Positions 36,401 through 44,905 of a DNA stretch of 63,508 nt are shown here, one piece after another; within the stretch, counting starts at the first letter, position 1, and each line of letters starts with the position of its first letter. Position numbers and translations under genes: made by a program. Below the pieces are notes generated by a model. It was not told where the DNA came from. It searched no databases and saw nothing but the letters and a program-made list of their open reading frames with translations. The stretch is from contig USQO01000003.1 of assembly GCA_900556845.1 (NCBI GenBank), positions 1 through 63,508 on the forward strand, written 5' to 3'. This stretch comes from an uncultured Bacteroides sp. (GTDB lineage: Bacteria; Bacteroidota; Bacteroidia; Bacteroidales; Bacteroidaceae).

Positions 36401-36633
36401 ATAACTAATGTATTTCCAACTTCACCTTGCAAAGAAACATTTCCATCAAAATCTGTAATAGAACCTGTACCTGTCCCTTTAACCTGAACAGTCGCTCCAA
36501 TAACACATTCTCCTTTTTCATCAATTACTTTACCTGTAATTGTTCCTTTTTGCGCATAAACTCCTAATGGAATTAACATCAAAAAAACGAAGAACAATAC
36601 AAAATGTACTTTCATTTGAACTACTTTCATCAT
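33421..36633 (-). CDS. SusC/RagA-family TonB-linked outer-membrane transporter
   Basis: This 1070-residue receptor imports glycan fragments using TonB energy. After the signal peptide comes a carboxypeptidase-regulatory-like domain (about 28-115, GTITGKVIDEKGECVIGATV). The TonB-box region follows (LDEVVVVGYGT), then the plug (about 125-235, NVDSL-type LDNLLNGKVAGL, then ILKDASSTAIYGSRGANGVILITTKKG) and the barrel ending FGLNVTF. No STN domain is present, so control is by the adjacent HTCS rather than by a sigma/anti-sigma pair. Confidence 0.97.
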   Translation of the reverse strand: MMKVVQMKVHFVLFFVFLMLIPLGVYAQKGTITGKVIDEKGECVIGATVQVKGTGTGSITDFDGNVSLQGEVGNTLVISYVGYSTLEVKVSQLTNNRWVLKEDAEVLDEVVVVGYGTARKGDLTGALTTMKPNANDAAKASSLDNLLNGKVAGLVVSSSSAMAGSASSIQIRGASSLRGDNQPLYVIDNVPQASAGEFASSGISGDFQINQDPLASLNPSDIEDITILKDASSTAIYGSRGANGVILITTKKGKQGKAKVNVTANFTLAEPSKLMEMTNLYEHAAYINSRVSNDLYPFYIVGDEVRYVYNDALANYDPNNPKTYHLINYRNWQKEIYTSALSQNYSVSLSGGSDKFTYYVSANFKDINGTVKQTGLQQGDLRANIGMDLSKTVHLNMTLSGSLRQNNMMAGGSTLGGSTTAVSRTALDYAPFEMPEDDPSFQAENKTTVLSWLNDYEDIANDKTFNASMDLSWNIVKGLRYNFRAGGNLNTNDRKRWYGMQLYQGMNNNGYLAISNLDKSNISIENVLNYNTKLGSIAALDATVGVTYDDYNFLTQNTNASQFSMFELRENGLHMASNIQHLEPIQKDYQLLSYLGRINLSFFDKYLITASLRADGSSKFAKGNRWGYFPSASLAWRMEQENFLKDVEWLNQLKLRVSYGVTGNQSIDPYSTFSMYGGGDFHYSNGSGSQESTLTITNLPNYGLTWEKTASWNAGFDFSLIRSRLSGTLDFYVKRTNDLLISRNLPGSAGFSSTYYNQGSLDNKGVEFSLSAQVVDGKDWKWSVTGNIGKNKSKIVDLGLLPTDFGCLGERIGYYGNSLGDHFGVGHVFLQGEAPGLFLGYVTQGIVQPEDITDQGVKYIKSDGTVGYYNDVNGSKPVAGDVKFVDRDGNGTVNTSDRDIIGNPNPGFTYGFQTTLSWKSLTLSAAFNGVHDRDIINVNNRYINTPGTKAGTVSKQAFEGMWTPENHSNLYPSANYIVQNMVMDRYVEDASYLRCSDITLNYTLPKSWMSKIGFQNTSVFASVKNAFVITDYSGYDPEVNSFAFDGLRPGVDMNSYPTPRQFVFGLNVTF

Positions 36634-36747
36634 AGCTTATTTTTAAAGTTAATATAATTCTATATGCATGCACTCCATCTAATTTTGTTGAAGCAGTGCA
36701 AAAATTGATATTTTATGCATAACGAATGTTTTATTATCACTATTTTT

Positions 36748-36813
36748 TGTTCAAAATAGGCTAAAAGTAGGTCTATTGACGAATAATATACATTTTATAG
36801 ACAAAATTGAACA
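36748..36813. promoter_or_regulatory. Candidate regulator-binding region between susC and the HTCS gene
   Basis: TGTTCAA (36748-36754) and TTGAACA (36807-36813) form a perfect inverted repeat. Inside it, GTCTAT (36771-36776) and ATAGAC (36797-36802) form a second. The position in the divergent gap fits the binding site of the AraC-type output domain. This is inference only. Confidence 0.35.
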
Positions 36814-36875
36814 TCATCCGCATACTTTTTCTCACCCTTTTATCACAAAAACATCTATCAATACAATAAAAAACA

Positions 36876-36883
36876 TATCTTTG
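36876..36883 (+). promoter_or_regulatory. -7 promoter element (TATCTTTG) for the HTCS gene
   Basis: Exact TAnnTTTG match 24 bases before the start codon. A constitutive-type promoter fits a sensor that must be present before its inducer. Confidence 0.7.
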
Positions 36884-36907
36884 TATTTATGAACATTCTT
36901 ATTTGTT

Positions 36908-39900
36908 ATGAGAGTATATACAGTTATAATATTATTATATAGTATCCTTTTACTATCATTATACCCTACAGAATTATCTGCAAATAATTATCAATTTAAG
37001 CAATTATCTATTGCAGAGGGATTCCCTGTATCTATACAGACAATTCATGCAGAAACCAATGGGGTTATTTGGATTGGAACAAAAAGCGGATTAAGCCAAT
37101 TTAATGGATATACTCTAAAAAACTACACACACATTCCCGAAAACCTAGCTTCTCTTCCCGGAAATGAGGTGTACCAAATAATTGAAGACAGTTTACATCA
37201 AATATGGGTACTAACTAATAAAGGTACTGCTTTATATCAAAAAGCACAAGACGCTTTTCAAAGGATACGAGACGAGCAAAATAAAAAGCTTTTGGCTACA
37301 GCTGCCTGTCTTAGCAGTAAAGGATTATTATTCTTCACTAAGAATGGTATATACAAGTACGATTATTCCACTAAAACCATTTTATCCCTTGTAAAATTAA
37401 ACCAGCAGTCTACATATATAGCCCATGAAATATGGGAATGGGATACCAACCACCTATTATGCGTCAATAAGTGGGAAGGTACCTCCATGCTAAATATTAC
37501 AACAGGAGTTTTCTCGCCATCTCCATTTGAAAACGGGAACGAAATTACACGAGTTCTTATTGATAAACAAAAACGAATATGGACAACCTCTTATAACAAA
37601 GGTATTATCTGCTATAACAGCAAGGGTGAAAAAATTGCATCCTATAACACATCAAACTCCCAACTCAGTCATGATATCGTTTTATGCCTGAACGAACATC
37701 AAGGAAAAATATGGGTAGGAACAGATGGTGGAGGTATCAATATCATCAATCCAGAGAATCAATCAATCAGTACCTTATCACATGAACCCGGTGATAAAAA
37801 CTCCTTACCAGTAAATTCCATTCAATGCCTTTTTCAGAATGAGAACAGTGATTATTGTTGGGCTGGAAGCATAAAAGGAGGGCTCATCAATATTAGCCGG
37901 ACTTTTATGCGAACTTATACAGATGCTCCATTAAACACTTTAAATGGTCTTAGTGAAAGAGCCATACTGGCTTTTTATCAAGAACCTGATTCTAAAGAAA
38001 TTTGGATTGGTACTGATGGAGGAGGGATTAACAAGTTTAATCCTGATACACATAAATTTACTCATTTCCCAAAAACATGGGGCGAAAAAATTGTATCAAT
38101 CTCAGGATATACTAGCAATGAATTACTTGTTTCTGTTTTTTCCAAAGGAATTTATACATTCAACAAAACAACAGGAATACTAAAAAAAATAAACAATGGA
38201 AATCCTATCATAAACAAATATGCACAATATGGTAGAAAAGCTATTAACCTTTATCAAGACAATCCTTATTCCATCTTAATTCTCTCATCAGAAATCTACA
38301 GATATTTCTTTGATAATGGACGTATTCAGCAGCTCTCTGACAAAAATATCGAAATCCAAAGGCAAGTAATTCCTATCGCTCATGATAATATATACACATA
38401 TTTGCATGACAATAAGCATATATATAAAATTAATCAAACTAGTAATAAAATAGAAGTTTTACATACAGCTTCTTCGGATAAAGTTTTTTTCTCTATTTCA
38501 AAAGACGATAATGATATATTCTGGATAGGCAGTAACAAAGGCCTAAGTAATTATAACCCCAAAACAGAAAAAGAGACACAAATAGAGAATCTTTTATTAA
38601 ATGATGTCACTTCTGTGATTTGTGGTAATAATAATCATGTATGGATAGGAGGAAATGATAGACTACTGATGTGGATAAGTGACCAAAAAAAACTCATAAC
38701 ATTTGATGAGTCTGATGGTGCAACAGCTAATGAATTCTTGGATAAAGCAGTCTTATTATCACAAGAAGGCGATATTTATATGGGAGGTATCAATGGTATG
38801 CTTCATATAAATCAGAAAGACTTCAAAGAAGAGCCTATTGATAACTCAAGTATCTCGTTAACTGATATTCTATGTAACAACCAAAGCTTACTTACATCTG
38901 TAGACTTTGATAAAAACACGATCAATCTCACTAACGAAGACCGTAATGTTACTATCCGTGTCATGGTACATGAAAGCAATATTTTCAGAAAAAAAATATT
39001 CAAATGGCATATTTATGGAGAAGACATGCAAATAATTGAAAGCAATACACCCGAAATAACTTTACACTCACTAACACCTGGTTCATATCATATTGAAGTT
39101 TCATGCAATACGAAAGATGGACAGTGGACCAATAAAGCATCCATCATTACGCTAAATATCCCTCCGGCATGGTATCAGACATGGTGGTTTACTTCAATAT
39201 GTATTGTACTTATATCAGGAATAATCATTTTTATTATCCTCTATTTGCTCCACCGGAAAGAAGAGCATATGATTTCTGCAATAAAAGAACACAAACAAAA
39301 GATTTATGAAGAAAAAGTGCGCTTTCTGATAAATATAAATCATGAATTACGTACGCCTCTTACTTTGATTCATACACCATTAAAATACCTACTAAATAAT
39401 TTATCTCCTAACAATGATATTTACCCAACACTGCAAAGTATGCTAAAGCAGTCCGTACGAATGAAGGATTTATTAAATATGGTTCTAAACCTAAGACGAA
39501 TGGAGATGGCCCAAGAAAAACTTCATATCGGTACCTACCAGCTAAACAAATGGATTCAGGAAATTGGAAATGACTTTGCATACGAAGAAAAAGAACGAAA
39601 TATCACACTAAAATATGAATTGGATAACCGGATAGACTGGGTTGATTTTGATAAAGAAAAACATATTATAATCCTAACTAACCTTATTATCAACGCATTA
39701 AAGCATAGTCAAAAGGATTCATCCGTTACTCTTAAGACTGAGCTTCTCTCTAACGAAGAAAAAGTACGTATATCCGTTTCCGACCAAGGATGCGGATTAC
39801 ACGATATTGATATCAATAAACTGTTTACACGTTTTTACCAAGGAGAAAACGAAAAAGAAGGTAGTGGCATTGGGTTATCTTATGCCAAGATATTAGTAGA

Positions 39901-40858
39901 ACAACACCATGGATCTATAAATGCATGCAATAACCCAGATAAAGGAGCGTGCTTCTTTTACGAATTGCCTTTACATCAAAACAAAGAGAATCTATTAAAT
40001 CCCCCACAAGAATATCTGAACACTTTAATGCAATCAGATGATATTGACGCATGTATTCCTCTCAATAATAATATCAACACACATAACTACTCTTGCCTGT
40101 TCGTTGATGACAATAATGACATGAGAAGTTTGATTAGCAGTATTTTAGAAAAAGAATTCAAGCATCTGTATATAGCCTCAAATGGAAAGGAAGCACTTCA
40201 GATTGCACGTGATGAAATACCTGATATCATTATCAGCGATATTATGATGCCCCAAATGAACGGCTATGATCTTTGCCGAGCTATAAAAGAAGATATGAAT
40301 ATCAATTATATTCAAGTTATACTTCTCACAGCACGAATTGACGAACAAAGTCATGTTGACGGTTATAAAATTGGTGCAGATGCTTATCTTGAAAAGCCTT
40401 TCGAAATTGAAACTTTATTGGCAACCATTACAAACCGACTTTTCTTACGCGAGCAGTTCCGAAGGAAATATGCCACGACATTAGCTCCTGGTATTACAGA
40501 AATAATTACTACATCAGCAGATGATGCATTCATTAACAGATTAAATGAATTAATAGAAAAACATATGGATGACGAAAACTTAAACATTACCTATCTTTGC
40601 AAGGAAATAGGTTTAAGTCGTGCCAGCCTTTATAATAAGTTAAAAGCTCTAACCGATCTTAGTCCCAATGAATATATCAATAAGACTCGCATGGAAAGAG
40701 CCATGTTATTACTAAAACAAACCAACCTAAATATAACAGAAATTGCAGAAAAAACCGGATTTTCATCAAGTAGATATTTCAGTACTGCATTCAAAAAATA
40801 TACAGGAATGACTCCTTCACAATACAAAGAAGAAAACATGTCTCCCAAAAGTCGATAA
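36908..40858 (+). CDS. Hybrid two-component system regulator (HTCS) of the glycan locus
   Basis: This 1316-residue membrane protein senses a glycan fragment and switches on the divergent susCD-GH20 genes. A signal peptide is followed by repeated two-component-propeller blades (IWIGTKSGLSQFNG, IWVGTDGGGINIINP, IWIGTDGGGINKFNP) and a Y_Y_Y domain near 700-755. A membrane helix lies at about 759-781. HisKA has His812 in INHELRTPLTL. The ATPase domain has DQGCGL and GSGIGLS, the receiver has Asp1111 in SDIMMPQMNGY, and the C-terminal HTH is AraC-type (LNITEIAEKTGFSSSRYFS). All key residues are present. The gene is visibly more AT-rich than its neighbours, which hints at transfer. Confidence 0.97.
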   Translation: MRVYTVIILLYSILLLSLYPTELSANNYQFKQLSIAEGFPVSIQTIHAETNGVIWIGTKSGLSQFNGYTLKNYTHIPENLASLPGNEVYQIIEDSLHQIWVLTNKGTALYQKAQDAFQRIRDEQNKKLLATAACLSSKGLLFFTKNGIYKYDYSTKTILSLVKLNQQSTYIAHEIWEWDTNHLLCVNKWEGTSMLNITTGVFSPSPFENGNEITRVLIDKQKRIWTTSYNKGIICYNSKGEKIASYNTSNSQLSHDIVLCLNEHQGKIWVGTDGGGINIINPENQSISTLSHEPGDKNSLPVNSIQCLFQNENSDYCWAGSIKGGLINISRTFMRTYTDAPLNTLNGLSERAILAFYQEPDSKEIWIGTDGGGINKFNPDTHKFTHFPKTWGEKIVSISGYTSNELLVSVFSKGIYTFNKTTGILKKINNGNPIINKYAQYGRKAINLYQDNPYSILILSSEIYRYFFDNGRIQQLSDKNIEIQRQVIPIAHDNIYTYLHDNKHIYKINQTSNKIEVLHTASSDKVFFSISKDDNDIFWIGSNKGLSNYNPKTEKETQIENLLLNDVTSVICGNNNHVWIGGNDRLLMWISDQKKLITFDESDGATANEFLDKAVLLSQEGDIYMGGINGMLHINQKDFKEEPIDNSSISLTDILCNNQSLLTSVDFDKNTINLTNEDRNVTIRVMVHESNIFRKKIFKWHIYGEDMQIIESNTPEITLHSLTPGSYHIEVSCNTKDGQWTNKASIITLNIPPAWYQTWWFTSICIVLISGIIIFIILYLLHRKEEHMISAIKEHKQKIYEEKVRFLININHELRTPLTLIHTPLKYLLNNLSPNNDIYPTLQSMLKQSVRMKDLLNMVLNLRRMEMAQEKLHIGTYQLNKWIQEIGNDFAYEEKERNITLKYELDNRIDWVDFDKEKHIIILTNLIINALKHSQKDSSVTLKTELLSNEEKVRISVSDQGCGLHDIDINKLFTRFYQGENEKEGSGIGLSYAKILVEQHHGSINACNNPDKGACFFYELPLHQNKENLLNPPQEYLNTLMQSDDIDACIPLNNNINTHNYSCLFVDDNNDMRSLISSILEKEFKHLYIASNGKEALQIARDEIPDIIISDIMMPQMNGYDLCRAIKEDMNINYIQVILLTARIDEQSHVDGYKIGADAYLEKPFEIETLLATITNRLFLREQFRRKYATTLAPGITEIITTSADDAFINRLNELIEKHMDDENLNITYLCKEIGLSRASLYNKLKALTDLSPNEYINKTRMERAMLLLKQTNLNITEIAEKTGFSSSRYFSTAFKKYTGMTPSQYKEENMSPKSR

Positions 40859-40870
40859 ACTTTCGGGAGA
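40841..40870. terminator. Hairpin at the end of the HTCS gene
   Basis: TCTCCC (40841-40846) pairs with GGGAGA (40865-40870), with further AAAGT/ACTTT pairing. It overlaps the last codons; T runs are poor, so it is only a possible terminator for the converging genes. Confidence 0.45.
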
Positions 40871-40894
40871 GATATCTCTTACAAAAACTTACAA

Positions 40895-42247
40895 TTATTC
40901 TTCCATAATTAATTTCAGTTTATTAGTTCCGGTTCGTGTTTTCAACCACTCTGCCATTTTTTTCTTTTCAATAGCAGAAGGGGTCTTTTCACAGCCTAAT
41001 ATTACGTACGTCACTGTATCTATTTGTACGGCCTTTATATTCAGCTTTAAGGTCTGAGTCATGGCAAGCGTATTGACTACCGGAAACAAAACTTTCATTT
41101 CAGAAGCTATCTTCATATCTGCCATACCTGTTTCCTTGTACAATTGCACAATTTTCTCCAATGAATCTATTTTCTGCTTCTGGCTGGCCAACTCTTTTTC
41201 ACTGTTTTTATAGAAGTCCTCCATTACCATAGAACGAATGTTACTGATATCTGCCGTACTGTTATTAACCCCCTGAAAAACGACTAACTTAGTATTATAT
41301 AATTTATAATCTTTCAGCTTAGAACGGGCTTCAACAATACGGTCTTCCGGAACTTCTTTACCAATTAAAACTACTCGGATTTCTTTTGTATCATACGATA
41401 CCTTCCGGTCAAGCACCTGAGTATCGGGGAAGTCCATTTCCTTGCTGATAAAATGATTGGCGGCCGACTGATAGAATGTTTCTTTTACAATACCGTACGT
41501 CAGGTAAACAGCGGGTATCATAGTACCCAATGCTATCAGGACAATATAGCGCTTCACCATTTTCTCACGTTCCTTATCAACAAAAGCTTTCAACTGGAAG
41601 TGCATAACCCGTACTCCGATTACGGTTGCCAGACTTATAAAAACAGAGTTGATGAAATATAAATAAAACGCTCCTAGAAAATACAATAAATTGCCCGTAG
41701 CCAAACCAAAACCAGCCGTACAAAGAGGAGGCATCAAAGCAGTGGCAATGGCAACTCCCGGAATTACATTTCCTTTTTCTTTGGTAGACAATGCTACAAT
41801 GCCTGCCATTCCACCAAACAATGCTATGAAAACATCATAAATAGTGGGAGATGTACGGGCCAGCAATTCAGACTGTACCTCATTTAATGGAGTAAAAGAA
41901 AAATATAAGGTCGCTGTAATAACACTAAACAAAGTAGCTACCAAATAACTCTTAAGAGAGCGTTTCAACAGTTCAAAATCATTCTGTCCGATAGCCAAGC
42001 CGACTCCCATGATAGGCCCCATCAGCGGAGAAATAAGCATGGCACCGATAATGACTGCGGTAGAATTGACATTCAAGCCCAAGGAAGCAATAAAAGTAGC
42101 AAAAATCAAAATCCACAAATTGGCTCCCTTAAACTCCACACCATTACGGATAGTTTCTACAGTAAGCTGTTCGTCTTCCTTATTTTTATTGAGATCAAGA
42201 TATTTTTCTATAAAACCTTTGATCAAATACTTTTGTTTTTTTTCCAT
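40895..42247 (-). CDS. DUF389-family membrane protein
   Basis: This 450-residue inner-membrane protein has six or so helices in its first 250 residues (GANLWILIFATFIASLGLNVNSTAVIIGAMLISPLMGPIMGVGLAIG). This is the DUF389/TIGR00341 signature. A cytoplasmic or periplasmic tail of about 200 residues follows, with coiled-coil character (ELASQKQKIDSLEKIVQLYKE). No function is established for the family. It starts 12 bases after the flippase gene and ends a ruvB-led operon. Confidence 0.92.
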   Translation of the reverse strand: MEKKQKYLIKGFIEKYLDLNKNKEDEQLTVETIRNGVEFKGANLWILIFATFIASLGLNVNSTAVIIGAMLISPLMGPIMGVGLAIGQNDFELLKRSLKSYLVATLFSVITATLYFSFTPLNEVQSELLARTSPTIYDVFIALFGGMAGIVALSTKEKGNVIPGVAIATALMPPLCTAGFGLATGNLLYFLGAFYLYFINSVFISLATVIGVRVMHFQLKAFVDKEREKMVKRYIVLIALGTMIPAVYLTYGIVKETFYQSAANHFISKEMDFPDTQVLDRKVSYDTKEIRVVLIGKEVPEDRIVEARSKLKDYKLYNTKLVVFQGVNNSTADISNIRSMVMEDFYKNSEKELASQKQKIDSLEKIVQLYKETGMADMKIASEMKVLFPVVNTLAMTQTLKLNIKAVQIDTVTYVILGCEKTPSAIEKKKMAEWLKTRTGTNKLKLIMEE

Positions 42248-42259
42248 ACCTGCGATTGT

Positions 42260-43753
42260 TTATTTTCTGACAAAACGGTTTATAAAAGGCAACTGCTTCA
42301 AAGGTAAGTCTTTTTTCAATACAAAAGCTATAAATACACACAGCAATAGTGTCCGCCAAAGCAAACGCAACACCAATGAACTAATTGGAATATAATATCC
42401 CGCTATAAAAAGAACAGCAGCCAACAAGAAATAAACAGTCATGCTCTTTAACGGATAAGCGACCGGATATTTCTTTTGTCCCATCCAGTAAGACAACAGT
42501 GTTATCACTCCATAACCGGCCACAGAAGCCCAGGCTGAAGCAATATAACCATACAACGGAACCAGCCAGATATTCAAAGCAAGAATGACACCACATCCAA
42601 TCAATGAAAAATAAGCTCCCCAGCGGGTCTCATCTGTCAGTTTGTACCATATAGACAAGTTAAAATAAATCCCCTTAAAGATTTCCGCTCCCATTACAAT
42701 GGCAACTACAACCAAGCCCTCCCAATAATCGGGAGCTACAAGGTATTTCAGAAAATCCATATAAAACATCACAGAAAGGAATGCCAGCATAGAAAAAATA
42801 AAGAAATATTTCATGGCATCGGCATACATCTGCTTACTGTTCTTATCTTTATTCTTACCGAAAACAAAAGGCTCGTATGCATATCGGAATGCCTGAGTAA
42901 ACATGGCCATCACCATGGCAATCTTGCTGGATGCACTGTATATACCTAATTGCACCAGACCTTCGTGTCTGTCATCAAACAGGAAGGGATAAATCATCTT
43001 ATCCACCGTCTGGTTCAGGATTCCTACCAGACCAAAAATCATGATAGGAAAAGAATAAGTTATCATGCGTTTCAGCAAGTCCGGATCCATCCGGTAAGAC
43101 ACACCTTTCAGTTCGGGCCAGAAAGCCAATATCTGTACAGAAGATGTGATAAGATTCGACACAAAAATATAGCCGACCAGATAATCCGGATTGTAGAACC
43201 AACTGACAGCATCAGGATGATGCTGATACAGCCAAGGACACAACAAAAGGAAAAACAGGTTCAAAGCTATATTACCGATGATGTTCAGCAACTTTATGCC
43301 GACAAACTTGAGCGGTCGTTTTTTATAGCGCAGATAGGCAAAGGGCACACACTGAAACGAGTCGAGTGCGACTACGAGCAGCATCATTGCCACATAATCG
43401 GTATGATTGGGATAGCCTAGCAGAGCAGAAATAGGATGCAGAAAAACCAGTCCACCCAATACAAACAACAGGGAAAGACCTCCTACAAACAGCAGTGTGT
43501 TGGCAAAGACCTTTTCTCCATCCTCCCCTTCTTTGTTTGCAAAACGGAAAAAACCGGTTTCCATACCAAAAGTCAGGAACACCAGTATCAATGCTGTATA
43601 GGCATACACATTGGATACGACACCGTATCCTCCCGATGCAGCAGATAATACCACCGTATAAAGTGGAACCAGCAAATAATTCAAGAAACGGCCTACTATA
43701 CTGCTGACGCCATACAGAGCCGTATCCTTAGCTAAAGATTTTAATCCTGCCAT
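42260..43753 (-). CDS. Polysaccharide flippase (Wzx/MATE-like, oligosaccharide exporter)
   Basis: This 497-residue protein has about 14 membrane helices and begins LKSLAKDTALYGVSSIVGRFLNYLLVPLYT, the typical opening of the polysaccharide biosynthesis/MurJ-like superfamily. It probably flips lipid-linked sugars across the inner membrane. It is not beside glycosyltransferases but lies between ruvB (17-base gap) and a DUF389 gene. Its glycan partner is therefore unknown; the glycosyltransferase genes at 48-52 kb are the nearest candidates. Confidence 0.92.
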   Translation of the reverse strand: MAGLKSLAKDTALYGVSSIVGRFLNYLLVPLYTVVLSAASGGYGVVSNVYAYTALILVFLTFGMETGFFRFANKEGEDGEKVFANTLLFVGGLSLLFVLGGLVFLHPISALLGYPNHTDYVAMMLLVVALDSFQCVPFAYLRYKKRPLKFVGIKLLNIIGNIALNLFFLLLCPWLYQHHPDAVSWFYNPDYLVGYIFVSNLITSSVQILAFWPELKGVSYRMDPDLLKRMITYSFPIMIFGLVGILNQTVDKMIYPFLFDDRHEGLVQLGIYSASSKIAMVMAMFTQAFRYAYEPFVFGKNKDKNSKQMYADAMKYFFIFSMLAFLSVMFYMDFLKYLVAPDYWEGLVVVAIVMGAEIFKGIYFNLSIWYKLTDETRWGAYFSLIGCGVILALNIWLVPLYGYIASAWASVAGYGVITLLSYWMGQKKYPVAYPLKSMTVYFLLAAVLFIAGYYIPISSLVLRLLWRTLLLCVFIAFVLKKDLPLKQLPFINRFVRK

Positions 43754-43770
43754 AGTTCTAAAAACATTTA

Positions 43771-44796
43771 TCAGTCAAAAAGCGTCCGCTCTCCTCCATA
43801 GCCAATCTTTCCCAAATGGCGATAGGCCAGTTCGGTAACTTCACGTCCGCGTGGTGTACGCTTGATAAATCCTTCCTTTATCAGGAAAGGTTCATAGACT
43901 TCTTCAATCGTACCCGGGTCTTCCCCCAAAGCGGTAGCAATCGTAGTCAGTCCGACCGGACCTCCTTTAAACTTATCAATAATCGTACAAAGTATCTTAT
44001 TATCTATTTCATCCAAACCGTAACGGTCTATATTCAAGGCCTCCAACGCATACTTGGCAATCTCTACATCAATCCGGCCAGAACCTTTTACCTGTGCAAA
44101 ATCGCGGACCCGGCGCAACAAGGCATTGGCGATACGCGGAGTTCCACGACTGCGTGAAGCAATCTCTCCAGCTGCCTCTGCATCACAAGGGACATCAAGA
44201 ATAGAAGCCGAACGGCGAATGATACGCGAAAGTATATCGTCATCGTAATATTCCAAATGCAAGTTAATGCCGAAGCGAGCACGCAAAGGCGCGGTCAGCA
44301 AACCGCTACGTGTGGTAGCTCCTACCAGCGTAAACGGATTCAGGTCTATCTGGATACTACGTGCCGACGGTCCTTTATCAATCATAATGTCTATACGATA
44401 GTCCTCCATAGCAGAATACAAGTATTCTTCTACAACCGGACTTAAACGGTGTATTTCATCGATAAACAGCACATCGTTAGGCTCCAGACTGGTCAGTACA
44501 CCTGCCAAATCACCAGGCTTGTCGAGCACCGGCCCTGAAGTTACTTTAAAACCAACCCCAAGTTCGTTGGCTATAATATTACTCAATGTGGTTTTTCCCA
44601 ATCCGGGAGGACCATGCAGCAGGACGTGGTCCAGTGCCTCGGCACGCAAACGGGCTGCCTTTACAAAAATACGCAAGTTGTCTACAACCTTGTCCTGCCC
44701 GCTGAAGTCTTCAAACCGCAACGGACGAAGCGCATTTTCGAAATCACGTTCACGCCCTGTCGGCTTATAATCATGAATATCAAAATGTTCTTCCAT
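43771..44796 (-). CDS. ruvB: Holliday junction branch-migration helicase subunit RuvB
   Basis: This 341-residue AAA+ ATPase drives branch migration with RuvA. Walker A is GPPGLGKTTLSNIIA and Walker B is LFIDEIHRLSP. Sensor 1 lies in LVGATTRSGLL, the arginine finger in RARFGI, and a C-terminal winged helix ends in RGREVTELAYRHLG. Length is normal. It is the first gene of a three-gene operon with a promoter element at 44816-44823. Confidence 0.98.
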   Translation of the reverse strand: MEEHFDIHDYKPTGRERDFENALRPLRFEDFSGQDKVVDNLRIFVKAARLRAEALDHVLLHGPPGLGKTTLSNIIANELGVGFKVTSGPVLDKPGDLAGVLTSLEPNDVLFIDEIHRLSPVVEEYLYSAMEDYRIDIMIDKGPSARSIQIDLNPFTLVGATTRSGLLTAPLRARFGINLHLEYYDDDILSRIIRRSASILDVPCDAEAAGEIASRSRGTPRIANALLRRVRDFAQVKGSGRIDVEIAKYALEALNIDRYGLDEIDNKILCTIIDKFKGGPVGLTTIATALGEDPGTIEEVYEPFLIKEGFIKRTPRGREVTELAYRHLGKIGYGGERTLFD

Positions 44797-44815
44797 AAAA
44801 ACTTAATTTAGCTGA

Positions 44816-44823
44816 CAAAAATA
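44816..44823 (-). promoter_or_regulatory. -7 promoter element (TATTTTTG) for the ruvB operon
   Basis: Exact TAnnTTTG match on the minus strand, 19 bases before the ruvB start. Confidence 0.6.
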
Positions 44824-44865
44824 CAAAAGATTATGCAGATAGCAGAGCGGTATGGCGGATTTTGT

Positions 44866-44873
44866 TATCTTTG
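44866..44873 (+). promoter_or_regulatory. -7 promoter element (TATCTTTG) for mnmA
   Basis: Exact TAnnTTTG match 32 bases before the mnmA start. Confidence 0.65.
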
Positions 44874-44905
44874 TTTTTGTCTAAGAAAACTGTAACCAAA
44901 AAACA

